Below, in pieces: positions 10,391-18,898 of a DNA stretch of 64,000 nt. Position numbers and translations under genes: made by a program. Numbering within the stretch: position 1 is the first letter of the stretch; every line of letters starts with the position of its first letter. This DNA comes from Terriglobus roseus DSM 18391 (GTDB lineage Bacteria > Acidobacteriota > Terriglobia > Terriglobales > Acidobacteriaceae): contig NC_018014.1 of the NCBI RefSeq assembly GCF_000265425.1, positions 2,852,001 to 2,916,000 of the forward strand. Direction: 5' to 3'. The notes beneath the pieces are model-generated. The model ran no database searches. It was not told the origin of the DNA and was given only the letters and a program-made list of their open reading frames with translations.

Positions 10391-12946
10391 TTACTCAGCG
10401 CGAAGTGCCTGCATCGGTTCGATGGAAGAAGCTCGCCGCGCCGGAACCACGCCTGCGACCAGAGCACTCAGCAAAAGCAGAATGCTTGAGACGGCAAGCG
10501 GCAGCGGATTCCAGCCCTTTACGCCGTACAGCTGCGACTGCAACAGGTGACCTGCAGCCAGCGCGACCGGGATGCCAATGAGCAGCCCAAGGATGGTCTG
10601 CTGCATTGCGCCGCGGAGAATCATCATGAGGACATGGCTGCGGTCCGCTCCCAATGCCATGCGGATGCCAATCTCACTGGTACGGCGGCCAACCGTATAG
10701 GCCGTGACTCCGTAGATGCCGAGCGAAGCAAGTATGAGTGCCAGGACTCCAAAGACTATAGTCAGCCGCACGACTGTTTCGTCCTGCGTAAAGTGATTGC
10801 TGACCTGATCGGAATAGTTCAGCAGTTGAGCAATTGGAATATCAGAGTTCACTGACTGGAAGGTGCGACGCATCGTGTTGGCAGCCGTCGCCGCATCCCC
10901 GTCATACCGCACGATCAGCACGGTGGCGTAATGAAAAAAGCGCTGACTCAGTTGGGCATCCTGGATAGTTGCCGCCGACGCATTCACGTGTGAGAAATCG
11001 ACGATCTGTGTCATGGGCAGGAAGTACATGCCTCGTACCTCGCCCCTCGGGTCGCGGTACTTGGAATCATCGACAACGCCAACGATCTCAAACTCGTGCG
11101 CCAGGTCCAGAGTTGGGCCGAAGTGCGCTCCAATGACCTGCTTGCCCTGAAGATACTTATCCACGAAACGTTTGTTGACCACGGCGACATGAGTACTGGA
11201 AACGGTGTCGTGATCGGTGATTCCCCGGCCCAGTAAGATGCGGGTTCCGAGCGCGTCAAAGAAATGCGGGCTCACTGCGTCATAGCTTGCACCCTGATTG
11301 CGCACCGATGGGTCTTGACCCGGAAGCGCGACACCACTGCCCCAGTTGTTGTCGCTCATGGGGCTATAAGTTGCATAAGAAAAATCATGCAGAGTGGGAA
11401 CAGCCTGGAACGCCTGATCCAGTTGGCGGTACAGCCCATCGAGCCGCTCATACGGCATGCCTGACGCCTGGATGTCGATAAAGGCGATGAGCCGCCCCTT
11501 CGGCTGAAAGTGGAAGTCCTGCCGCTCCAGGTTCCGCAGGCTTGCGATGAGCAGCCCTGCGGAACTCAGAAGCGCAACAGACAGCGCAGCCTGCAGAATG
11601 ACCAGCACCTTTTGTGGTCGGGCACTCGAATCAGTTGTGCTGCGGTTGGCCCCGCGTAGGGCTTCCGCAGGATTTGCGGCGGTAGCGATCCAGGCCGGTG
11701 CAATGCCGAACAAAACTCCGGTGAGGAGCGAGACCCCCAGAGCAAAGAGCAGCACCGGAATGGATGGAGACGCCTGGAGCGGATTGATCTGCACGTCCTT
11801 CATAAGGAGTGCGAGCATGCCCTTGACGCCACCATAAGCGACGAGCAAAGAGAGCAGTCCGCCTAGTAGAGAGAGAAGCAACGATTCGACCAGCATCTGC
11901 CGAATCAGCCGGGAGCGCGGCGCCCCTAACGCGGTGCGGACACTCAGTTCCTGGCTGCGCGCCATACCGCGGACAAGCATCAGGTTGGCGAGGTTGGCGC
12001 ACGTAATCAGCAGGACGAATCCAGCGATCATCATCAGCATGTTGAGGCTGCTCTTGTACTGATCGCCAAGGTCATTGATGCCGCTTGCCGCAGGGGCGAG
12101 CTCCGTCGTCTGCTTTGCAAATTCTGCTTCCGTAGTGTGGTCGCTCGGTTCACGATGCGCCCGCAACCACCGGACAAGCTGGACCTGTATCGACTTCTGG
12201 ATGAGCGGCACTTGCTTGCTGTCGGGAATGCGAGCTAACAGATCCAGCCAGTGGGAGTTCGGCATCAGCGCCAGCTTTCGTTCCGGTTCCAGCAACGGTT
12301 CATGCGCAAGCGGGAACCACACTCCGGCAGGGTCGGCAGCGTTTCGCTCTCCCAGAAAGTTTTCTGCTGCGACACCAACGACCGTGACCGGTCGCCCTGC
12401 CATCAGCAGTGCCTGGCCGACGATCGACGGATCGGAATGAAACTTGGCTTGCCAGATGGCGTGACTCAACACCACCACGGGCGGCGCACCTTCCTGGTCA
12501 TCATTGGGCGTGATCAACCTTCCAAGAGATGGCTGCACACCTAACACCTGGAAGTAATTTCCAGAGACTGCCCGAGCGTCCAGCGACTGTGCCCCATTGT
12601 CACCGGCGCGCCGAGCCGTCACGGTGAGCGTGCCGGCCTGCACAGCGAGAATGCCGTCCGTACCGCTCACCTGGTCACGCAGAGAACGGTACAAATCGTT
12701 CGAGAAGATGCGCCAGTCGTTCTGCAATCCGCCGTCGACACAGCATTCAATCTCCTTCCCCACCTTGTAGATCTGCTCCGGATGCTGGACCGGCATCGAC
12801 CGTAGCAGCACCTGGTAGGTGAGTGTAAAAATTGCCGTCGTCGCACCAATGCCCAGCGCCAGCGTGAGAATCGCTGTTGCCGCAAACCCCGGCGAGCGAC
12901 GTAAACGCCGCATGCCATATCGGATGTCCTGCAAGATCGTGTTCAT
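10391..12946 (-). CDS. ABC transporter permease, MacB/FtsX-type (ADOP family)
   Basis: 851-aa membrane permease with duplicated halves. Each half has a transmembrane helix, a periplasmic MacB-type core domain and FtsX helices, giving two FtsX domains in one chain. Visible landmarks: N-terminal RYGMRRLRRSPGFAATAILTLALGIGATTAIF, mid-protein ELSVRTALGAPRSRLIRQMLVES, and C-terminal SEIGIRMALGADRSHVLMMILRGA with the closing VPARRASSIEPMQALRAE. This is the acidobacterial 'duplicated orphan permease' form, but here it is not orphan: the ATPase lies 44 bp upstream and TolC 46 bp downstream. MacB-type permeases do not move substrate through the membrane; they act as mechanotransmitters driving efflux from the periplasm through TolC. 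It lacks the N-terminal prefix domain of the paralogue at 15238-17877. Confidence 0.9.
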   Translation of the reverse strand: MNTILQDIRYGMRRLRRSPGFAATAILTLALGIGATTAIFTLTYQVLLRSMPVQHPEQIYKVGKEIECCVDGGLQNDWRIFSNDLYRSLRDQVSGTDGILAVQAGTLTVTARRAGDNGAQSLDARAVSGNYFQVLGVQPSLGRLITPNDDQEGAPPVVVLSHAIWQAKFHSDPSIVGQALLMAGRPVTVVGVAAENFLGERNAADPAGVWFPLAHEPLLEPERKLALMPNSHWLDLLARIPDSKQVPLIQKSIQVQLVRWLRAHREPSDHTTEAEFAKQTTELAPAASGINDLGDQYKSSLNMLMMIAGFVLLITCANLANLMLVRGMARSQELSVRTALGAPRSRLIRQMLVESLLLSLLGGLLSLLVAYGGVKGMLALLMKDVQINPLQASPSIPVLLFALGVSLLTGVLFGIAPAWIATAANPAEALRGANRSTTDSSARPQKVLVILQAALSVALLSSAGLLIASLRNLERQDFHFQPKGRLIAFIDIQASGMPYERLDGLYRQLDQAFQAVPTLHDFSYATYSPMSDNNWGSGVALPGQDPSVRNQGASYDAVSPHFFDALGTRILLGRGITDHDTVSSTHVAVVNKRFVDKYLQGKQVIGAHFGPTLDLAHEFEIVGVVDDSKYRDPRGEVRGMYFLPMTQIVDFSHVNASAATIQDAQLSQRFFHYATVLIVRYDGDAATAANTMRRTFQSVNSDIPIAQLLNYSDQVSNHFTQDETVVRLTIVFGVLALILASLGIYGVTAYTVGRRTSEIGIRMALGADRSHVLMMILRGAMQQTILGLLIGIPVALAAGHLLQSQLYGVKGWNPLPLAVSSILLLLSALVAGVVPARRASSIEPMQALRAE

Positions 12947-12990
12947 AGTCTCTCCCCGGATGCGTGCTGCTGGATGGGTGCGGGTCCGTT

Positions 12991-13755
12991 TTAGAGGACA
13001 GCGTTCCCATTGCGGTAGCCGGCCTGGTATTGCTGGTCGGCCTCTGCGATCAGGTGCTGCAGTTCCCCTTCGGCTACGACCTTGCCGTCAAACAAGTGAA
13101 CCTGGCGGTCGGCGTGCGCAGCGAAGCGGGGATCGTGCGTGACCATGCAGATCGTCGCTCCTTCGCCATGCAGATCGGCAAGCAGACGCATAACGGCTTC
13201 GCCGTTCTTGGAATCAAGGTTGCCGGTCGGTTCGTCGGCGAGAAGGATGCTGGGAGATCCAGCGAGCGCACGTGCCACAGCCACACGCTGCTGTTGACCT
13301 CCACTCAGTTGCGCGGGATAGTGGCGGAGTCGGTGCGCCATGTTCACGCGCTCTAACGCCTGCACCACACGGTCCTTCCGCTCAGAGGCATTCATTCCAG
13401 CCCGATAGGTAAGGGGCAATTCAACATTCTCAAAGACCGTCAGGTCTCCAATGAGATTGAAGCTCTGAAAGATGAACCCGATCTCCTGGTTCCGAATACG
13501 AGAGCGGTCCGCGAAGTTCAGATTTGCGACCTGCTTACCATTCAGCGTGTACTCTCCGGCTGTCGACGTGTCGAGCAGACCAAGGATGGAGAGCAGCGTG
13601 GACTTGCCGCAACCGGACGGGCCGCTCATGGCAACGTACTCACCGCGTGCGATCGAAAGGTGCACACCACTGAGCGCATGCGTTTCGATCTCGTCTGTAT
13701 AGAAGACCTTGGTCAGCCCCTCGATGTGAATCAACTGGTTCGCTGCTACTGTCAT
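12991..13755 (-). CDS. ABC transporter ATP-binding protein (MacB/LolD-like)
   Basis: 254-aa nucleotide-binding subunit that powers the adjacent permease. Start at ATG 13755 (MTVAANQLIHIEGLTKVFYTD), 23 bp after the adaptor stop; the frame upstream of it covers the end of the adaptor gene. All ATPase motifs are intact: Walker A GPSGCGKST, Q-loop IFQSFNLI, signature LSGGQQQR, Walker B ILLADEPTGNLDS, H-loop MVTHDPRFA. No membrane segments. The sequence is of the LolD/FtsE/MacB subfamily, which fits the FtsX-type permease downstream. It could also energise the ADOP permease at 15238-17877, which has no ATPase of its own here. Confidence 0.93.
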   Translation of the reverse strand: MTVAANQLIHIEGLTKVFYTDEIETHALSGVHLSIARGEYVAMSGPSGCGKSTLLSILGLLDTSTAGEYTLNGKQVANLNFADRSRIRNQEIGFIFQSFNLIGDLTVFENVELPLTYRAGMNASERKDRVVQALERVNMAHRLRHYPAQLSGGQQQRVAVARALAGSPSILLADEPTGNLDSKNGEAVMRLLADLHGEGATICMVTHDPRFAAHADRQVHLFDGKVVAEGELQHLIAEADQQYQAGYRNGNAVL

Positions 13756-13778
13756 GGCGTTGCTCTCCCATTCGCGGA

Positions 13779-15042
13779 TCACTGTTTTTCGATCTGGACG
13801 CGATCGTTGTTGTCCCACTTGCTCATGTCGCTCAGCACTACGGTGTCGCCGGGTTGCAGCCCGCCCAGCACCTGGATTGCATTCACCGACGCACGTCCCA
13901 CCTGCACTGAGGTACGTACGGCAGTCCGTCCGTCAGGAAGAACTTTGAACAGACTGAGCGTGCTGTTCTCGTTCCCCTGCGCGGGACGGCCGACATAGAT
14001 CACATCGTTGAGGCGATCCAAATCGATCGTGCCGTCCACACTCAGATCCGGGCGTGCTCCCTGCGGCAATGATCCTGTTAACGCAACATCGACGGTAACG
14101 GTTCCGTTCTGCACGGCAGGATCGACCCGCGTAACCTGACCGGCGATGATGCCGTTGTGCGTATCAATCGCCGCAGGCTGTCCAATCTGGATATCGCGCG
14201 CCTGCGTTTCCGCGATTTTGAGGGATGCTTTCAACTGATCGGGCTGCACGACCTTGGCCAACGTTGTGCCAACGTCTACGTGTTCGCCGACCTGATGAGG
14301 TAGGTCGACAAGAACACCGTCAATTCCCGCACGAACGCTGAGTGCATCCGTCTGGCGCTGCTTCAGTGCAAGCATCGCCTGTGCCTGCTCTACTTTCGCC
14401 TGCTGGACCGCGATCTGCGTCTTCACGGCCTGCTGGTTCAACTGCAGCCGCTGCCCTTCAATGTCATTGCGCGTGTTTAGCTCGTCTGCCTTGCCGCGTG
14501 ACTCGTTGTATTTCAAGCCGCTGATCACGCCGAGATCGAGCAGGTTCTTGTCGGTTTGCGCCTGCAGGTTGGCCTGGTGCTGGTCCTGCCGCACGGTCGC
14601 GGCGGCCGCGCGCTGCGTCATCAGGTCGCTCTGCAGCTTTGCCTCGGTGTTCTTCAGATCTGCCTTCGCCGCCTGCACCTGAAGCTGAGCATCCATTAGT
14701 TGTTGCTGGGTCGCGGGGTCGATCAGGTCCATCAGGATGGTGTCTGCGTGGACGACGGCGCCTGGTAGCACACGGATCCGAACCACCGTGGCCTCAGACT
14801 CGGCCGGTATCAGGCGAATCCGGTCTTCGCGGGGCGTCAAAGTACCGGGCCCGCGAACCTGCCGCAGCATCGGGCCACGCTTCACAACGTCGGTAAACAC
14901 CGGTCCCTCAACCGGTGGGGGAAGCCGGCTTCAGCCGCAGAAGGAAAAGGACAGCAACGGCAACGAGAATCGCTACCACTGAGGCAGTGATGACGTTGCG
15001 ACGAAACTTCTTTCGTTTCAGATCGGGTCGAACGATATCCAT
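13779..15042 (-). pseudogene. HlyD/MacA-like periplasmic adaptor, frameshifted in a homopolymer
   Basis: Membrane-fusion adaptor joining the ABC permease to TolC. ATG 15042 (MDIVRPDLKRKKFRRN) has an AGGA 8 nt upstream. A membrane anchor (VITASVVAILVAVAVLFLLRL) follows. At 14917-14921 (five G on plus, CCCCC in the gene) one extra base causes a stop after KPASPTG. With four C the protein reads KPASPPVEGPVFTDVVKRGP and the rest is intact: barrel-sandwich half, coiled-coil hairpin (LQVQAAKADLKNTEAKLQ to QQAKVEQAQAMLALKQRQ), second lipoyl half (GIDGVLVDLPHQVGEHVDVG), beta-barrel and membrane-proximal domains. A homopolymer indel is the commonest sequencing artefact, so the gene may well be functional. 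First gene of the adaptor-ATPase-permease-TolC-regulator-kinase unit. Confidence 0.85.
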
Positions 15043-15056
15043 GTACGGTGTCCTAG

Positions 15057-15073
15057 TGCACGGTGGCAGCCAA
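15057..15073 (-). promoter_or_regulatory. Possible sigma-54 (-24/-12) element
   Basis: On the minus strand this reads TTGGC, eight bases, then TGCA, giving GG and GC with the ten-base spacing typical of sigma-54 promoters. It would serve the adaptor gene and fits the NtrC-type regulator in the same unit. Against it, the predicted transcript would start only about 4 nt before the ATG at 15042 and lose the ribosome site, and the -24 block is only a partial match. Confidence 0.3.
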
Positions 15074-15131
15074 AGTAGATACGCAGATTCGCTGGCATTC
15101 GTGGCAGAAAGTGACCGCGGCCCGCGAGAAA

Positions 15132-15174
15132 GTGTCCATTCACGATTCAAGGTGTCCATTCGTGGACACCTTGA
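15132..15174 (-). promoter_or_regulatory. TGTCCA/TGGACA palindrome and direct repeat, likely activator-binding site
   Basis: A perfect 12-bp inverted repeat, TCAAGGTGTCCA (15147-15158) and TGGACACCTTGA (15163-15174), is separated by TTCG. A further copy of GTGTCCATTC lies at 15132-15141, exactly 20 bp from the copy at 15152-15161. The block lies 90-130 bp upstream of the HlyD start in a 195-bp gap, the usual place for an NtrC-type enhancer. The alternative is a transcription terminator for the permease upstream, but no T-tract follows on the minus strand. Assignment to the regulator at 6957-8375 is inferred. Confidence 0.55.
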
Positions 15175-15237
15175 TTTTGCAAACAAATGAAAGAGGGCAC
15201 AGCGACCGATATCGCTGCGCCCTGCATTTCAGCTTGC

Positions 15238-17877
15238 TTACTGTGTTCGAAGTGCGACCAAAGGATTGATGTGTGCCGCTCGCCGAGCGGGAAAGTAACC
15301 GGCGGCGAGTGAAACCACAAGGAGCGACACCAGCATGGCGGCGAACGTCATCGGATCAGTCGCCTCTGTTCCGTAAAGCATTGCGGCAATACCCTTCGCA
15401 ACGAGGATCGCCGCGACGGTGCCCACGGCAATACCGATGCCGGCAAGCCGAAGCGTGCGCTGAAGAACCGAGCGCAAGACGGAAGCTGGACTAGCGCCCA
15501 GAGCCATGCGTATGCCAATCTCTTGCGTCTGTCGCGTCACCGAATAAGAGATGACGCCGTAGATGCCAAGGCAAGCGAGCACGACACCGGAGGCAGCAAA
15601 CAAGCCGACCAGCCATGCGAAAAACCGACGGGGTGAAGTGGAATGATCGACCAACGCCTGCATCGGCCGAACGTCCACCGCGCCCTGCGCCGGGTTAGTG
15701 CGCCGAAGAAGCTTCAACAAAGTGGGCTGCAGTGTCGCCGCGGATAGATTGCTACGCACAACCAGTTCCACCCCCGACATGTCGGAGAGTTGCGACACGG
15801 GAAAGTAAACCTGCCACGCGGAACTCGCCTCGACATCCGTCTCGTGAACATCGGGTACAACACCGACGATGCGGCGTTCTTTTCCGCTCATATCAACCAT
15901 GTGATCCAAAGCGTCTCCACTCGGAAACAGCATCCGGGCAGCTCGCTCATTCAGGATGATGACCGGCTCGCTTGCATCATCGTCTTGCCACGAGAAATCC
16001 CGTCCGCGAAGATGCATGGCCATGGCCTCCATGTAGCCGGGCGTGATCATGTACACGAATGTCGGCATCCTCTCGTTGGGGCCATAGTGCACGCCCTTGA
16101 TGCCGGGAGCACCCCAGGTACGATTACGCGCGAGCGGTAGGTTGTCAGCGATGCCGGCGCTCTGAATCCCAGGAATCGCACTGACCTGCTGCAGCAGATT
16201 CCGATAGTAGGGTCCGGCCTTCCCCGTCTTCAGGTCCGGCATTTCGACTGAGATCGTTGCGGCGTGCGATGGCTGGAAACCGAGATCAATCTCCATAACC
16301 TTCAAAAAGCTGCGCAGCAACAGACCTGCTCCGACGACAAGCACGCAGGCAAGCGCTACCTCTGAGATGATCAGCGCATTCCGCAGGCCCTCGTGCTTCC
16401 GCCCCTCGCTTGCTCCAGGACCGCTGTCCTTGAGCGTCGCCTGCAGATTCGCATCCGCTGTAATACGAAGACTGGGGACAACACCAAAGAGCAGTGTCGC
16501 GCCGATGCCAAGCAGCACCGTCCACAATAGCGTGGGCATGTCGATGCGCAGTTCGCTGATCAGCGGCAACGCCAGTGAACCCTGATGAGCCAGCCACTGC
16601 GTCACAACCGCAGCCAGCGCAATACCAATCGCGGCGCCCGCAAACGAGAGGAGGAGGCTCTCTGTGAGCAGTTGCCGAATGATGCGTTGACGACTCGCAC
16701 CTAAGGCAAAGCGCAACGCAAACTCCTTACTGCGTGTTGCAGCGCGCCCAAGCAGCAGGTTCGATAGATTCACGCAGACGATCAGAAGAATCATCGCCAC
16801 GGCACTCCACAAGACATACAGTGAGCGGCGCAGTGGACCGGCAACGTGCTCCTTCATGGGCACTGCTGCTACGGCCTTGTAGCCTCCTTTGCTGTCCGCC
16901 TGTTTCTTGCTCCAGTAAAGCTGCGGGAACAGCGTCGCTGACTCGGCCTCAGCCTGCCGCGTGGTAACGCCCGGCTTCAGGCGAGCGATAAGCGTCACGA
17001 TGTTACCCCAGTCTCGCCCCTCATCCAGACTGAACGGAGAGAGGACATCGACGCGCGTGCCAGGCGAGAACGTAGCACCGAAATCGAAGGCGGCAGGCAG
17101 CACACCAATGATCGTTGCAGGTTTACCATCCACGGAAATCGCCTGATCGACGACATCGCGATCCCCGTGGAAATGGGTCATCCAGAAGGCATGCGACAGC
17201 ATCACCACAGGCGACGCACCTTTGCGTCCGTCTTCCATGCGAAAGCCGCGTCCGAGTTGTGGCGGCACTTGCAGCACATCCAGCAGATTCGGGATAACAC
17301 CGATTCCTGTGATCGGCGTAGGAATACCGGAGCCTGTAAGTTTCAGGTTATTCGGCGCGGAAAATGCAAAGTATCCAGTGACACCGCTGAATGACTGATT
17401 GCGATCGCGAAGATCCTCATACGCGTCGGAGGAGTATGTTGCACCAGACAGACCACCGCCCGCCTCGGCGGGCTGCAGCCACACAACCTGCCCCGGATTG
17501 CGGAAAGGAAGCGGCCTCAGCAGGATCGTGTTCACCAAGCTGAAGACAGCTATATTCGCGCCCATGCCAAGAGCCAGGATCAAGACCGCAATCGTCGTAA
17601 AACCACGATCACGCTTCAGCGACCTGGCGGCAAAGCGGAGATCCTGCCGCAGCGTATCCAGCCAGGCCCGCGGATGCTGGCGGTAGACTTGCTCCCGCGC
17701 CGACTCGATACCGCCAAACTCGATCAGTGCCAGACGACGCGCTTCGACCAGGGACATCCCTGCCCCCATCTTGTTGGCCATCGACTCCGCCAGGTGCGCA
17801 CGGATCTCCTCCTCAACCTCTGTGGAGGGACGCTTCCGGAAGAAAAAGCGCAGGCGGCTCAACCTTGCGGCAATCAT
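15238..17877 (-). CDS. ABC permease with N-terminal prefix domain (ADOP), PadR-linked
   Basis: 879-aa MacB/FtsX-type duplicated permease. ATG 17877 overlaps the PadR stop as ATGA, so the two are translationally coupled; the frame upstream to 17937 is antisense-free coding of PadR only. The first ~80 residues form the soluble prefix domain typical of these proteins (FRKRPSTEVEEEIRAHLAE, ARRLALIEFGGIESAREQVY). Then comes the first half (LRFAARSLKRDRGFTTIAVL, mid landmark RFALGASRQRIIRQLLTES) and the second half (QTQEIGIRMALGASPASVLRSVLQ, closing YFPARRAAHINPLVALRTQ). No ATPase lies next to it except the one serving the neighbouring operon. ADOP permeases in complex with a PadR repressor are a recurrent acidobacterial arrangement; their substrates are unknown. 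Confidence 0.9.
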   Translation of the reverse strand: MIAARLSRLRFFFRKRPSTEVEEEIRAHLAESMANKMGAGMSLVEARRLALIEFGGIESAREQVYRQHPRAWLDTLRQDLRFAARSLKRDRGFTTIAVLILALGMGANIAVFSLVNTILLRPLPFRNPGQVVWLQPAEAGGGLSGATYSSDAYEDLRDRNQSFSGVTGYFAFSAPNNLKLTGSGIPTPITGIGVIPNLLDVLQVPPQLGRGFRMEDGRKGASPVVMLSHAFWMTHFHGDRDVVDQAISVDGKPATIIGVLPAAFDFGATFSPGTRVDVLSPFSLDEGRDWGNIVTLIARLKPGVTTRQAEAESATLFPQLYWSKKQADSKGGYKAVAAVPMKEHVAGPLRRSLYVLWSAVAMILLIVCVNLSNLLLGRAATRSKEFALRFALGASRQRIIRQLLTESLLLSFAGAAIGIALAAVVTQWLAHQGSLALPLISELRIDMPTLLWTVLLGIGATLLFGVVPSLRITADANLQATLKDSGPGASEGRKHEGLRNALIISEVALACVLVVGAGLLLRSFLKVMEIDLGFQPSHAATISVEMPDLKTGKAGPYYRNLLQQVSAIPGIQSAGIADNLPLARNRTWGAPGIKGVHYGPNERMPTFVYMITPGYMEAMAMHLRGRDFSWQDDDASEPVIILNERAARMLFPSGDALDHMVDMSGKERRIVGVVPDVHETDVEASSAWQVYFPVSQLSDMSGVELVVRSNLSAATLQPTLLKLLRRTNPAQGAVDVRPMQALVDHSTSPRRFFAWLVGLFAASGVVLACLGIYGVISYSVTRQTQEIGIRMALGASPASVLRSVLQRTLRLAGIGIAVGTVAAILVAKGIAAMLYGTEATDPMTFAAMLVSLLVVSLAAGYFPARRAAHINPLVALRTQ

Positions 17878-18218
17878 GCGAACTGCTCCGCAGTAGCTCC
17901 AAGAATGAGTGAGACGGCTGCACTTAAGCGTGTCCACTGCTCAATTTCAGCCCGAAGCTGCTTCTTACCAACCGGCGTCAGCGCATAGAATTTGGCGCGG
18001 CGGTTGTTGTCGGAGGCACCCCACGATGCTTCAATCCAGCCCTTGTACTCCAGCCGGTGCAGCGCTGGATAGAGCGACCCCTGGCCCACCTGCAGCACAT
18101 CTTCCGAGATTTGTTGAATGCGCGAGGCGATCCCCCAGCCGTGCATGGGAGCATGAGCGAGTGTTTTCAGAATGAGCACATCAAGCGTGCCCTGCAACAG
18201 ATCGGTGGATGGCGCCAT
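17874..18218 (-). CDS. PadR-family transcriptional regulator
   Basis: 114-aa winged-helix repressor. ATG 18218 (MAPSTDLLQGTLDVLILKTLAHAP) has AGGGGAG 5 nt upstream; the open frame extends nine codons further without a ribosome site. PadR signature: GTLDVLILKTL, HGWGIASRIQQIS, the wing GQGSLYPALHRLEYKGWI, then ALTPVGKKQL and a short C-terminal dimerisation helix (subfamily 2 length). Its last bases overlap the ADOP permease start. The inverted repeat covering its own ribosome site and promoter region (18224-18279) argues for autoregulation of the PadR-permease pair in response to a small ligand. Confidence 0.92.
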   Translation of the reverse strand: MAPSTDLLQGTLDVLILKTLAHAPMHGWGIASRIQQISEDVLQVGQGSLYPALHRLEYKGWIEASWGASDNNRRAKFYALTPVGKKQLRAEIEQWTRLSAAVSLILGATAEQFA

Positions 18219-18223
18219 CAACT

Positions 18224-18279
18224 CTCCCCTTGACGTTCGACACAAGCGTCCTCCATCCCTTGTCGAATGTCAAGGGGAG
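18224..18279 (-). promoter_or_regulatory. Near-perfect inverted repeat, probable PadR operator
   Basis: The left arm (18224-18246) reads CTCCCCTTGACGTTCGACA then CAAG. The right arm (18259-18279), reverse-complemented, reads CTCCCCTTGACATTCGACA then AG. They match over about 20 positions with one substitution and a 2-base difference at the end, separated by 12 bp. The left arm contains the PadR ribosome site, so repressor binding would cover the transcript start region. Confidence 0.65.
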
Positions 18280-18775
18280 AACCCGTCATAAGACAGAATC
18301 GATAATTTCTACGAGAAAGGCCTTCAGCTTTCCTCCCTTTCTGGCTTCTTCAGGCCTTCTCACTTATGGGTGGGGTAGTTCTTCGCTCGAGGTTGACGCT
18401 CTTGGCCGCTCGCGGAGTCATGACTGCTTAGAGGCTTTTAGAAAATAGTCGCGGCCTTGCTGCCGCGGGAAGCCTACGCTCGGATCAGTCCTGCGAGCCG
18501 CGAAGAACCCCAAACGCCTCACAGCTTCGGCTCTCCTTAACGCAGCTTCTCGACCAATATCCTGCGCCGATGTCAGATTCAGCACATGGGAAGCCCCAAC
18601 AAAGCAAGGTCAATGGAAGCGATCCCAGAATTCCTAATAAAGTGATTCTCCGGCATACTTCGTCTCCTTCCCTTCACTCACATCAAGAACACGAATAGTG
18701 GAGCGATGCAAAGTTCTTTATGACAAGAAGATTGCGAAGGCATCGGGCAGCTCGCGCTGACACCAGCGGCCCGAC
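18280..18775. other. Intergenic stretch with no gene recognised
   Basis: About 500 bp upstream of PadR and downstream of the truncated PAS regulator. Open frames here are short and resemble nothing I know. It should hold the rest of the PadR promoter (near 18280-18320) and the 3' end of the regulator transcript. Confidence 0.5.
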
Positions 18776-18898
18776 TTACACCACGTTGCCGCCAACCCAT
18801 ACGCAATCCATTCCTCCCAGCTCGAAGAGATCTCGTTCCGTGATGTCTGACGCGGTGATCAAAACTCCATTCTCTATACGAACGACCTGAACCCGTTT
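18776..18898 (-). pseudogene. In-frame remainder of the second PAS domain beyond a TGA
   Basis: Continues the regulator's frame after TGA 18899-18901. It encodes the last beta-strands of a PAS fold (VQVVRIENGVLITASD then ITERDLFELGG) up to TAA at 18776-18778. Either a nonsense mutation or a pair of compensating one-base insertions around GGTGGCTGAAAACGG; reading TGG CTG AAA there would give the usual PAS ending. Sequencing error is also possible. Confidence 0.65.

Noticed and set aside
15147-15174. Intrinsic terminator
   Set aside because: Strong stem, but no T run on the minus strand where the genes lie; an extra half-site 20 bp away favours a protein-binding site. Not fully excluded.
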